This document shows positions 6,048-14,208 of a DNA stretch of 16,845 bases, in pieces (position 1 is the first letter of the stretch; every line of letters begins with the position of its first letter). Under the pieces are notes generated by a model. It searched no databases. It was not told the origin of the DNA and saw nothing but the letters and a program-made list of their open reading frames with translations. The stretch lies in the NCBI GenBank assembly GCA_002400085.1, contig DHEX01000087.1:14645-31489 (forward strand). The letters are read 5' to 3'. The translations under genes and the position numbers were made by a program. The stretch comes from Clostridiaceae bacterium UBA4839 (GTDB lineage: Bacteria > Bacillota > Clostridia > Clostridiales > Caloramatoraceae).

Positions 6048-7227
6048 ATATAGATTTTAAAACTTTTCCTAATCTTTTAATGCCTTCAATTATTTGTTCT
6101 TCGGATGAACTTGAATAATTTAACCTGAAGTGATTTGGGTGGCCGCCGTTTGGGAAGAAAGAACCACCTGGTACAAATGCAACCTTATCTTTTAAAGCAA
6201 TTTCAAGTATTTCAGCAGCATTTTGCCCTTCCTCAAGTGTTACCCAAGTGAAAAGTCCTCCTTGAGGATAGGTAAATGTACAGTTATCTGGAAATTCTTT
6301 CTCCATCATTTTAATCATTAAATCTCTTCTTTTTCTATAAACAGATTTTATTTTTTCAATATGTTCATCAAGATTATATCTCTCCATGAAAAGCGCAGTT
6401 TCTCTTTGGGAAATTGTACTTGATTGTAAATCAGCTCCTTGTTTTACCAGTATATATTTAGATAATATGTTATTTTCAGCGCATACCCATCCAAGCCTTA
6501 ATCCAGGGCAAAAAGTCTTTGAGAAAGTTCCTAAGTAAATTACGCTGCCAGCTCTATCAAAACTTTTTACTGATGGAAGTCTTTCTCCTTCAAATCTTAA
6601 TTCGCCATATGGGTTATCCTCAATTATTGGAACATTATATTTTTCTGATAGTTCAACCATCCTTTTTCTTCTTTCTAAACTTAATGTCTTGCCAGAAGGA
6701 TTTTGAAAATCTGGAATTGTATAAATAAATTTAACGTTAGGATTATTCTTTAGTGCTAATTCTAAATCCTCTATAATCATTCCATCATTATCCATAGGAA
6801 TTTCAATAAATTTAGGCATATAAGCTTTAAAAGCATTTAATGCCCCTAAATAGCTTGGACTCTCACAGATGACCACATCATTTTTGTCTAAGAATATTCT
6901 GCCTGAAAAGTCAAGGCCTTGTTGTGAACCGCTAGTAATAAAAATATTATCTTCTGAAACATTTACACCTGATGCTTTCATTCTCTGCTCAGCAATAATT
7001 TTCCTTAATGGTTTAAAGCCTTCTGTTGTAGTGTACTGAAGTGCTTCTCTGCCCTCTTTTTCAATTACTTCTGATGAGATAATTTTAAATTCCTCTACAG
7101 GAAAAAGTTCAGGAGCCGGAAGACCTCCTGCAAATGATATAATGTCAGGCTGTTCAGTTAATTTAAGCAGTTCTCGAATCTCAGATGCTTTGATGCTACC
7201 CATTCTCTCTGCGAGCCTAAATTCCAT
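6046..7227 (-). CDS. PLP-dependent aminotransferase, fold type I (2-aminoadipate / aromatic aminotransferase-like)
   Basis: The 393-residue product is a class I/II aminotransferase of the MocR/LysN-like branch, without the GntR-type DNA-binding domain. Visible elements are SFAGGLPAPELFP (N-terminal substrate lid), LQYTTTEG, ITSGSQQGLD (PLP phosphate contact), IPDFQNPSGKT (N176), IIEDNPYGEL (D204, Y207), the PLP lysine in YLGTFSKTFCPGLRLGW (K237) and the carboxylate-binding Arg in HFRLNYS. Relatives act on 2-aminoadipate, aromatic or branched-chain amino acids; the substrate cannot be read from sequence. A seven-G tract (minus strand, 7238-7244) 10 nt upstream of the ATG acts as ribosome binding site. 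It is the only minus-strand gene here, divergent from prsW across a 235-bp gap. Confidence 0.92.
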   Translation of the reverse strand: MEFRLAERMGSIKASEIRELLKLTEQPDIISFAGGLPAPELFPVEEFKIISSEVIEKEGREALQYTTTEGFKPLRKIIAEQRMKASGVNVSEDNIFITSGSQQGLDFSGRIFLDKNDVVICESPSYLGALNAFKAYMPKFIEIPMDNDGMIIEDLELALKNNPNVKFIYTIPDFQNPSGKTLSLERRKRMVELSEKYNVPIIEDNPYGELRFEGERLPSVKSFDRAGSVIYLGTFSKTFCPGLRLGWVCAENNILSKYILVKQGADLQSSTISQRETALFMERYNLDEHIEKIKSVYRKRRDLMIKMMEKEFPDNCTFTYPQGGLFTWVTLEEGQNAAEILEIALKDKVAFVPGGSFFPNGGHPNHFRLNYSSSSEEQIIEGIKRLGKVLKSI

Positions 7228-7363
7228 TTAAAATACGCCCCCCCATAATAATAAATAATAAATGATTAAAGTAATGTATTAATGGATAAAATGGTTTAAA
7301 ATAAGGTTTGTGGACACTATAATATACTTATAATGTCTTTTTAAAGCACATAAGAATTAATCA

Positions 7364-7392
7364 TTAACAAAAGCTTTTGCTACAGCTATATT
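7364..7392 (+). promoter_or_regulatory. Candidate promoter for the PrsW-like gene
   Basis: TTAACA (7364-7369) and TATATT (7387-7392) are 17 bp apart, with the palindrome AAAAGCTTTT (7369-7378) overlapping the -35 and spacer. Two further TATAAT hexamers (7318-7323 and 7329-7334) occur in the same divergent gap (7228-7462) but lack good -35 partners. No strong minus-strand promoter for the aminotransferase was seen. Confidence 0.4.
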
Positions 7393-7462
7393 ATAACAGA
7401 TGGACTATTATATAACAATAATTAAAAGTTAATATATTACATAATAATAAGGAAGTGGTAAA

Positions 7463-8137
7463 ATGATGACAATTATAACAGTTGCCTTAGCTCCTGCTAT
7501 TGCTTTATTAATTTTTATATACCAAAAAGATAGATACGATAGGGAACCGCCACAACTTCTTTTTAAAAACTTTTATCTTGGTGTATTTTCAACAGTACCT
7601 GTATATTTTGTCGAAAAATTTTTAATGAGCAGGGAGCATTCATCTAATCCACTATATCAGGCATTTGTGGTAGCAGGATTTACAGAAGAGCTATTTAAAT
7701 ATATAATTGTAAGAAATGTATCTTATAAAAGTTCATATTATGATGAAAAATTGGATGGGATTGTATATAGTGTTTTTGTATCCCTTGGTTTTGCATCTGC
7801 AGAAAACTTACTATATGTTTTAAGCTCGTCATCTAATTTTTTATATACTGGAATAGCAAGGGCAATTTCAGCAGTACCAGCTCATATGCTTTTTGCTATT
7901 AGTATGGGATATTATTTATCTTTAGCTAAGTTTTCACGTAATAGAATATCATCTATGTTTTATAGCATTGAATCCTTATTTGTACCTATTATTCTTCATG
8001 GAATATATGATTATATACTTATTTCTAAAATATATGGATATATGCCTTTATTTATTATTTTTGTAATAGCTTTATGGAAAATTAATTTAAAAAAATTAAA
8101 CAAATATGCAGATGATTCGAGAAGGAGTCATTCGTAG
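7463..8137 (+). CDS. PrsW-family intramembrane metalloprotease
   Basis: The 224-residue membrane protein has hydrophobic segments at about 5-20, 36-54, 66-84, 100-121, 129-153, 171-189 and 193-206. It carries the family motifs: EELFKY with E75, E76 and K79; FVSLGFASAEN with E114; HMLFAISMG with H141; and HGIYDY with H179 and D183. PrsW in Bacillus cleaves the anti-sigma factor RsiW, and a clostridial homologue acts on RsiT, but no sigma/anti-sigma pair lies in this window, so the target is unknown. AAGGAAGTGG precedes the ATG; ATG 7466 is an alternative. The stop codon abuts the first tandem RNA element, and the last codons can form a hairpin, ATGATTC (8112-8118) with GAGTCAT (8125-8131). Confidence 0.9.
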   Translation: MMTIITVALAPAIALLIFIYQKDRYDREPPQLLFKNFYLGVFSTVPVYFVEKFLMSREHSSNPLYQAFVVAGFTEELFKYIIVRNVSYKSSYYDEKLDGIVYSVFVSLGFASAENLLYVLSSSSNFLYTGIARAISAVPAHMLFAISMGYYLSLAKFSRNRISSMFYSIESLFVPIILHGIYDYILISKIYGYMPLFIIFVIALWKINLKKLNKYADDSRRSHS

Positions 8138-8262
8138 GGCTCTTTTAAGGCTCAGGTGGCGCTTTCCTATAATGAATACCTTCTTATCCAGCTATGCCTT
8201 AAAAGAGCCAATCTAGGGGCGTAGCAGCCGTTTAGATATTACGGATGGTAGCCATCGGATAA
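8138..8262 (+). ncRNA. Candidate structured RNA/repeat element, tandem copy 1
   Basis: GGCTCTTTTAAGGC (8138-8151) and GCCTTAAAAGAGCC (8196-8209) form a perfect 14-bp helix closing a 44-nt loop. Conserved blocks shared with copy 2 are CTCAGGTGG (8151-8159), GAATACCTT (8174-8182), AGGGGCGTAGCAGCCGTTT (8215-8233), and a 24-nt block at 8238-8261 containing the hairpin GATGG-TAG-CCATC (8244-8256). ATCTA (8211-8215) can pair with TAGAT (8233-8237), with GGC/GCC inside. There is no coding potential and no T-tract. I do not recognise it as a known riboswitch, T-box or transposon end. It could be a regulatory leader of miaB, a small RNA, or a mobile palindromic element. Confidence 0.55.
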
Positions 8263-8384
8263 GATGATTCTTAGACTCAGGTGGAGTCTTCTTATAAGGA
8301 ATACCTTTTCCAACTGAGTCTTAGAAGAGTCGATCCAGGGGCGTAGCAGCCGTTTGAATAATTACGGATGGTAGCCATCGGATA
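8263..8384 (+). ncRNA. Candidate structured RNA/repeat element, tandem copy 2
   Basis: It begins directly after copy 1. TCTTAGACTCAG (8269-8280) pairs with CTGAGTCTTAGA (8314-8325) with a single T-T mismatch. The helix sequence differs from copy 1 but pairing is kept. Shared blocks: CTCAGGTGG (8276-8284), GAATACCTT (8299-8307), AGGGGCGTAGCAGCCGTTT (8337-8355, identical 19 nt) and the 24-nt block at 8361-8384 (identical), with hairpin GATGG (8367-8371) / CCATC (8375-8379). The helix of copy 1 corresponding to ATCTA/TAGAT is weaker here (ATCCA/TGAAT). The miaB start codon is 41 nt further on, and no good promoter is seen between, so the element is probably part of the miaB transcript (inference). 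Confidence 0.55.
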
Positions 8385-8425
8385 GTTGTTAAAATTTAAT
8401 ATATTGTAAGAGGGGTTGATAGAGC

Positions 8426-9772
8426 ATGTCAGAAAAAATTAAAAACAAAACTTATTATATTGAAACCTGGGGCTGTCAAATGAATGAGGAAGATTCCGAA
8501 ACAATGGCAGGAATCCTTGAAAATATGGGCTATATTAAAACAGATGATAAATTAAATTCAGATTTAATTATACTAAATACCTGCTGTGTTAGAGAAAATC
8601 CTGAAAATAAGGTATTTGGAAATCTTGGTGCGTTAAAATCCATAAAGAAAAAAAGACCTGAAGTATTAATAGCTGTTTGTGGCTGCATGATGCAGGAAAA
8701 AGGAATGGCTGAAACTATAAAAACTAAATTCCCATTTGTAGATTTGATATTTGGAACTTATAATCTTCATAGACTGCCTGAACTAATTGAAAACGCAAGT
8801 AATTCAAAAAAAACTTTTATTGAGGTATGGGAAAAAGAAGGAGAAATTGTGGAAGGCATACCTGTGCATCATAAAAGTGACATCAAAGCCTTTGTAACTA
8901 TTATGCATGGCTGCAACAATTTTTGCTCATATTGTATTGTACCTTATACAAGAGGCAGGGAGAGGAGCAGAAAGCCTGAAGAAATTGTAAAAGAGATAAC
9001 AGGTCTTGCAAAACAAGGATATAAGGAAGTTACACTTTTGGGTCAAAATGTTAATTCCTATGGCAAGGATTTAGGAAATACAAGTTTTGCAGATTTAATA
9101 AGGATGATAAATGATATTGATGGCATAGAAAGAATTAGATTTATGACTTCACATCCTAAAGATTTAACAGATGATTTAATTATGGCTATTAAAGAATGTC
9201 CTAAAGCTTGTGAGCACATTCATTTGCCTGTTCAATCAGGAAGTACGAAAATATTAGAAGCAATGAACAGGAAATATACAAAAGAGCAATACATTAAACT
9301 ATCTGAAAAAATAAAAAAAGAAATTCCAGGTGTTGCATTGACTACAGATATAATTGTTGGCTTTCCAGGAGAAACAGAGGAGGACTTTGAAGAAACTTTA
9401 GATTTGGTTAAAAAAGTTAGATTTGATTCTGCTTTTACTTTTATATACTCTGTTAGAAAAGGTACACCAGCTGCAGAATTCAAAGATCAGGTTCCAGAAA
9501 AAATAAAGCATGATAGATTTAACAGGCTTCTTGAAGTTGTAAATAAAATAGGCGATGAATTATATAAAGAATATAAAGGGAAAACCGTTGAAGTATTAGT
9601 TGAAGAAATAAGTAAAACTGATGAATCTAAAATGTCTGGACGAACAAGGACAGGAAAACTTGTACACTTTACAGGCGGAGATACATCATTAATAGGGAAG
9701 CTTGTTAATGTGAAAATTACACAAGCTGAGATGTATATTCTCATAGGTGAATTAGTAAATATTATACGATAA
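8426..9772 (+). CDS. miaB: tRNA-2-methylthio-N6-isopentenyladenosine synthase MiaB
   Basis: MiaB is a radical-SAM enzyme that adds the 2-methylthio group to i6A37 of tRNA, after MiaA has added the isopentenyl group. The 448 residues show the N-terminal methylthiotransferase domain with the auxiliary 4Fe-4S cysteines C17 (ETWGCQMNEEDSE), C53 (LNTCCVRENPENKVFG) and C87 (VCGCMMQEK). The radical-SAM CxxxCxxC follows as C163, C167, C170 in MHGCNNFCSYCIVPYTRGRE, and a TRAM RNA-binding domain forms the last 60 or so residues. The NTCCVRE motif has an extra adjacent Cys. GAGGGG lies 10 nt before the ATG. It is the first gene of a tight run with mutS, mutL, miaA and hfq. Confidence 0.97.
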   Translation: MSEKIKNKTYYIETWGCQMNEEDSETMAGILENMGYIKTDDKLNSDLIILNTCCVRENPENKVFGNLGALKSIKKKRPEVLIAVCGCMMQEKGMAETIKTKFPFVDLIFGTYNLHRLPELIENASNSKKTFIEVWEKEGEIVEGIPVHHKSDIKAFVTIMHGCNNFCSYCIVPYTRGRERSRKPEEIVKEITGLAKQGYKEVTLLGQNVNSYGKDLGNTSFADLIRMINDIDGIERIRFMTSHPKDLTDDLIMAIKECPKACEHIHLPVQSGSTKILEAMNRKYTKEQYIKLSEKIKKEIPGVALTTDIIVGFPGETEEDFEETLDLVKKVRFDSAFTFIYSVRKGTPAAEFKDQVPEKIKHDRFNRLLEVVNKIGDELYKEYKGKTVEVLVEEISKTDESKMSGRTRTGKLVHFTGGDTSLIGKLVNVKITQAEMYILIGELVNIIR

Positions 9773-9797
9773 TAGACTTTAAAAGGGGGAATTAGCC

Positions 9798-12398
9798 TTG
9801 GCATTAACACCGATGATGCAGCAGTATTTAGAAACCAAGGAGCAGTACAAGGATTGTATATTATTTTTTAGAATTGGTGATTTTTATGAAATGTTTTTTG
9901 AAGATGCTGAAATAGCCTCAAAGGAGCTTGAATTAGTTCTTACTGGGAAGGACTGCGGATTAAATGAAAGAGCCCCAATGTGCGGCATACCTTATCATGC
10001 TGCTGAAAGCTATATTGCAAAGCTAATTGAAAATGGACATAAAGTTGCTATATGCGAGCAGGTAGAAGATCCTGCATTAGCTAAGGGGATTGTCAAAAGA
10101 GAAGTAATTAGAACAATAACTCCAGGTACTGTAATTGAAACTAATTTGCTAAATGATAAGCAAAATAATTATATAGGATGTTTGTATGTTGATGAGCTTA
10201 AATTTGCTATATCCATATGTGATATTTCTACTGGAGAATTTTTAGTTACTTCATCATCCGACAGCTCTTTTAAAGCTATTGATGAACTTTCAAAATATAA
10301 TCCTTCAGAGCTTTTGGTTATAGAAAATAATTATGTTAACACAAGCAAATTTATAAAATCAATAAATTCTAAATTTCATCTGCTTCTTACAGTTGTAAAG
10401 TATGATAAGCAATATAAAGAATTATTAAATGATAAATTTGGTGAAGACATCAGTGAGTACAATGAATATGAAATGATGGTAGCAAGCTGTCTTTATAATT
10501 ATCTTAACGACACTCAAAAGGGAAGCCTTGCACATATAACCAAAATCAGTAAATACAACATTAAAGATTTTATGGTTATAGATTCCTCTACAAGAAGAAA
10601 TTTAGAGCTTACTGAAACTATTAGAACAAAAAGTAAAAAAGGCTCATTATTATGGGTTCTTGATTATACTGAAACTTCTATGGGTGGAAGGCTTTTAAGA
10701 AAATGGATTGAGGAACCATTAGTAAATAAAGATGAAATAAATAAAAGACTAGATGCTGTAGATGAGCTGCTTAATAATTTATATATTTCTTCTGATTTGC
10801 GAGAATTTTTAAAGAGCATATATGATATAGAAAGAATTATAAGTAAAATAAGTTATGGAGCAGCAAATGCAAGGGATTTAATTTCCTTAAAAGAATCATT
10901 AAAACATCTTCCAGATGTTAAAGCCTCCCTGTCAAAATGTAAGAGTAAACTTTTAAGGGATATATATGAAGATTTTGATGTGCTAGATGATGTATATGAG
11001 CTTATTGATAAATCCATTAAGGAAGATCCTTCTATGCAGCTTAAAGAGGGAGGAATAATTAAGGAAGGCTATAATAGTGAAGTTGATAGATTAAGGGATG
11101 CAATGCATAACGGTAAGCAATGGATAGCTGAATTAGAACAAAAGGAAAGGGATCTAACAGGAATTAAGTCATTAAAAATTGGCTACAACAAAGTTTTTGG
11201 ATATTATATTGATATAACAAAAAGTAATTTATCAAATGTTCCTGAGGACAGATACATTAGAAAACAAACACTATCAAATTCAGAAAGATATATTACATCA
11301 GAATTAAAAGATATGGAGGATTTGATTCTTAATTCAGAAAGCAAAGTTGTTGAACTTGAATATAATATTTTTATTCAAATAAGGGAGCAAATTTCTAAGG
11401 AAGTAGTAAGAATACAAAAAACTGCATATTACATATCAGTAATTGATGTTCTTTTGTCCTTTGCAAAGGTATCTTATGAAAACAACTACGTCAAACCTAA
11501 GATCATTGATAATGGCTGTATAAGTATAAAGGATGGAAGACACCCTGTTGTTGAAAAGGTAATTCAAGGTATTTTTGTTCCTAATGATACCTGCCTTGAT
11601 TTAAAGGACAATATGATTCTTATCATTACGGGCCCTAATATGGCAGGAAAATCTACCTATATGAGGCAGGTTGCTCTTATTACTTTAATGGCTCATATTG
11701 GATGTTTTGTGCCTGCTAAAGAAGCAGAGATTTGTATAACTGACAGGATTTTTACAAGAATAGGTGCCTCTGATGATCTTTCTTTAGGTCAAAGTACATT
11801 TATGGTTGAAATGATGGAAGTTTCGTATATATTGAAAAATGCTACAAAAAACAGTTTAATTTTACTTGATGAAGTTGGAAGAGGAACTAGTACTTTTGAT
11901 GGTTTAAGTATAGCATGGGCCGTTGTTGATTATATAAGCAGCAAAATCAAAGCAAAAACTTTATTTGCAACTCATTATCATGAATTAACTGAATTAGAAG
12001 GTAAATACCCTCAAATAAAAAATTACTGTATATCAGTTAAAGAGCATGGTGATGATATTATCTTTTTAAGAAAGATAGTAAGAGGAGGGGCAGATAAGAG
12101 CTATGGAATTCAGGTAGCAAAATTAGCAGGACTTCCAGATGAGGTAATAGATAAGTCAAAGGAAATATTATTAAAACTTGAGGAGCTTGATATAACTAAG
12201 AACTTAAAAGAAGATGATGCTTTAAAGGAAACTGCTATAAGTTCAACAAAAGAGAAAAAGAATGCTCAAATGAGCTTCTTTGATTTTAAAGGAAATGAGA
12301 TATTAGAAAGCTTAAAAAACATTGATGTATTAAATTTAACACCAATGGAGGCATTGAACTTATTATATGATATTTCTCAGAAAGTACAAAAACTTTAG
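9798..12398 (+). CDS. mutS: DNA mismatch repair protein MutS
   Basis: MutS recognises mispairs and starts mismatch repair together with MutL. The 866-residue length is normal. The start is TTG at 9798, with GGGGG 8 nt upstream, giving MALTPMMQQYL as in relatives. Residues F29 and E31 in RIGDFYEMFF are the Phe-X-Glu mismatch wedge. The connector, lever and clamp domains lie between, then the ABC ATPase: Walker A GPNMAGKST (612-620), the signature-region DDLSLGQSTF, Walker B LILLDEVGRG (D691, E692) and ATHYHEL. Near the C-terminus, QMSFF (824-828) is a beta-clamp-binding motif, followed by the tail for oligomerisation. It lies 25 bp after miaB and 11 bp before mutL. Confidence 0.98.
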   Translation: MALTPMMQQYLETKEQYKDCILFFRIGDFYEMFFEDAEIASKELELVLTGKDCGLNERAPMCGIPYHAAESYIAKLIENGHKVAICEQVEDPALAKGIVKREVIRTITPGTVIETNLLNDKQNNYIGCLYVDELKFAISICDISTGEFLVTSSSDSSFKAIDELSKYNPSELLVIENNYVNTSKFIKSINSKFHLLLTVVKYDKQYKELLNDKFGEDISEYNEYEMMVASCLYNYLNDTQKGSLAHITKISKYNIKDFMVIDSSTRRNLELTETIRTKSKKGSLLWVLDYTETSMGGRLLRKWIEEPLVNKDEINKRLDAVDELLNNLYISSDLREFLKSIYDIERIISKISYGAANARDLISLKESLKHLPDVKASLSKCKSKLLRDIYEDFDVLDDVYELIDKSIKEDPSMQLKEGGIIKEGYNSEVDRLRDAMHNGKQWIAELEQKERDLTGIKSLKIGYNKVFGYYIDITKSNLSNVPEDRYIRKQTLSNSERYITSELKDMEDLILNSESKVVELEYNIFIQIREQISKEVVRIQKTAYYISVIDVLLSFAKVSYENNYVKPKIIDNGCISIKDGRHPVVEKVIQGIFVPNDTCLDLKDNMILIITGPNMAGKSTYMRQVALITLMAHIGCFVPAKEAEICITDRIFTRIGASDDLSLGQSTFMVEMMEVSYILKNATKNSLILLDEVGRGTSTFDGLSIAWAVVDYISSKIKAKTLFATHYHELTELEGKYPQIKNYCISVKEHGDDIIFLRKIVRGGADKSYGIQVAKLAGLPDEVIDKSKEILLKLEELDITKNLKEDDALKETAISSTKEKKNAQMSFFDFKGNEILESLKNIDVLNLTPMEALNLLYDISQKVQKL

Positions 12399-12409
12399 GG
12401 GATGGTAAA

Positions 12410-14200
12410 ATGAAAACAATACATGTTCTTGACAGCAAAACAATAAATAAAATAGCAGCAGGGGAGGTAATTGAAAAACCTGCTTCCGTTGTTAAGGAAT
12501 TGGTTGAAAACTCTATTGATGCTAAAGCCAACAATATTACAGTTGAAGTAATGCATGGGGGTATATCATCAATTAGAATATCAGATGATGGAATAGGCAT
12601 TAATAAGGAAGATATTGAAACAGCATTTTTAAGACATGCTACAAGCAAAATAAAAGATGATAAGGACTTAAATACAATAAATACATTAGGTTTTAGGGGC
12701 GAAGCCCTTGCAAGTATAGCCTGTGTATCAAAGGTTGAAGTGATTTCAAAAACAAAGGATAGTTTGACTGGAAGGAAAGTATATATTGATGGTGGAAAAA
12801 TAATAAAATCTGAGGATTGTGGATGCCCTGACGGAACAACAATTACAGTAAAGGAGCTTTTTTTTAATACTCCAGCAAGATTGAAATTTTTAAAAAGCGA
12901 ATCCAGAGAGGGAATATATATAACAGAAGTAGTTCAAAATTTAGCATTATCCCACCCTAATGTATCCTTTAGATATAAAGCTAATGAAAAATCCTATTTT
13001 ATAACTAAGGGGGATGGAGACTTAAAATCTGCAATACTATCTATATATGGTAAGGAAATTTATAATAATATTATTTATTTAAACAGCAGTGTGGATTTTA
13101 TAAGGATTGAAGGATATGTAGGCAACAGTACCATAGCTCGTGCAAGCAGAACACATCAATCTATTTTTATTAATGGAAGATATATTAAAAATAAAACAAT
13201 TACAGCTGCAGTTGAAACTGCATTTAAATCTATGCTTACAATTAATAAATTTCCTTTTTTTATATTAAACATATATGTTAATCCTGAATTTATTGATGTA
13301 AACGTTCATCCATCGAAGCTCGAAATTAAATTTCAGGATGAACAAATGGTATTTAAAGCAGTATATAAAAGCGTAAAAGATGTTCTTTTATCAAAAAGCG
13401 ATATATTAGAGCCTCCTATCAAATTTACTTCAAACGTTCCGCCAATGTATTTCAAGCAAGGGAAAATGGATGTCTTTAATGATAAAGATGAAAATTTATA
13501 TTCCAGCAATAAAAACGAGCAAAATGAAGGGGATAGAATAAAAGAAAATAATGATGTAAATTCAAATATAAATTCAAATGGAGCTGAAATTGATTCACCA
13601 GAAATCAAAGTATCCCCTTCAAAGATTGAGCCTTTATCTATAGTTGGTCAATTACATTTTACATACATCATTGCAGAGGGAAAAGATGAATTATATATGA
13701 TTGATCAGCATGCAGCCCATGAAAGAATCAATTATGAAAAGTTATTAAATGAATATAAAGCATCTTCAATAAAAAGCCAAAAGCTTTTAACTCCAATTAT
13801 TATTGATTTATCCTTTGATGAAAAAGAAACTGTAAACAAGAATATAGATTTATTTAAGAATATTGGGTTTGAAATAGATGATTTTGGAAGCAATTCAATT
13901 TCAATAAGAGCTATACCTATAATTTATGGAAATCCAAATATTAAAGATGTATTTTTTGAAATTTTAAGTGAAATAAATATAAATGAAAGTGATGTTTTAA
14001 ATACTATAAATAAAGTAATCTATACAATGGCATGTAAAAGCTCCATTAAGGCTGGAGACAAATTAAATAACATGGAAATGATTAAATTAGTGGAGGAATT
14101 AAGGCATTGTGAAAATCCTTATACTTGTCCTCATGGACGCCCAACTATAATAAAAACGACGTTTTATGAATTAGAAAAAAAATTTAAAAGGGTACAGTAG
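12410..14200 (+). CDS. mutL: DNA mismatch repair protein MutL, endonuclease type
   Basis: MutL couples mismatch recognition to strand cutting. The 596 residues begin with a GHKL ATPase: KELVENSIDAKA, ISDDGIGI, FLRHATSKI, NTLGFRGEALASI. An acidic, Asn-rich linker (about 350-400) is the usual variable spacer. The C-terminal domain has the metal-dependent nuclease motif DQHAAHERINYE (432-443) and CPHGRPT (573-579), so this is the nicking form typical of bacteria without MutH/Dam-directed repair. QKLLTP (457-462) is a plausible beta-clamp-binding site, placed like the QEMIVP motif of Bacillus MutL. GGGGATGG serves as ribosome binding site, and miaA starts 8 nt after the stop. Confidence 0.97.
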   Translation: MKTIHVLDSKTINKIAAGEVIEKPASVVKELVENSIDAKANNITVEVMHGGISSIRISDDGIGINKEDIETAFLRHATSKIKDDKDLNTINTLGFRGEALASIACVSKVEVISKTKDSLTGRKVYIDGGKIIKSEDCGCPDGTTITVKELFFNTPARLKFLKSESREGIYITEVVQNLALSHPNVSFRYKANEKSYFITKGDGDLKSAILSIYGKEIYNNIIYLNSSVDFIRIEGYVGNSTIARASRTHQSIFINGRYIKNKTITAAVETAFKSMLTINKFPFFILNIYVNPEFIDVNVHPSKLEIKFQDEQMVFKAVYKSVKDVLLSKSDILEPPIKFTSNVPPMYFKQGKMDVFNDKDENLYSSNKNEQNEGDRIKENNDVNSNINSNGAEIDSPEIKVSPSKIEPLSIVGQLHFTYIIAEGKDELYMIDQHAAHERINYEKLLNEYKASSIKSQKLLTPIIIDLSFDEKETVNKNIDLFKNIGFEIDDFGSNSISIRAIPIIYGNPNIKDVFFEILSEININESDVLNTINKVIYTMACKSSIKAGDKLNNMEMIKLVEELRHCENPYTCPHGRPTIIKTTFYELEKKFKRVQ

Positions 14201-14208
14201 GTGAAATT

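Noticed and set aside
8138..8209. Perfect 14-bp helix as a terminator of prsW
   Set aside because: The loop is 44 nt and no T-tract follows the stem.
8138..8384. The tandem element as a T-box, glycine, TPP, SAM, lysine, cobalamin, c-di-GMP or yybP-ykoY (Mn2+) riboswitch
   Set aside because: The core sequences of those classes as I remember them are absent. AGGGGCGTAGC only loosely resembles the Mn2+ riboswitch start, and the other half of that motif is missing.
8386..8405. TTGTTA with TATATT as a miaB promoter
   Set aside because: The spacing is only 8 bp, far from the 16-18 bp needed.
8137..8425. CRISPR array from the repeated blocks
   Set aside because: There are only two units, with internal variable helices rather than identical repeats separated by unique spacers, and no cas genes are present.
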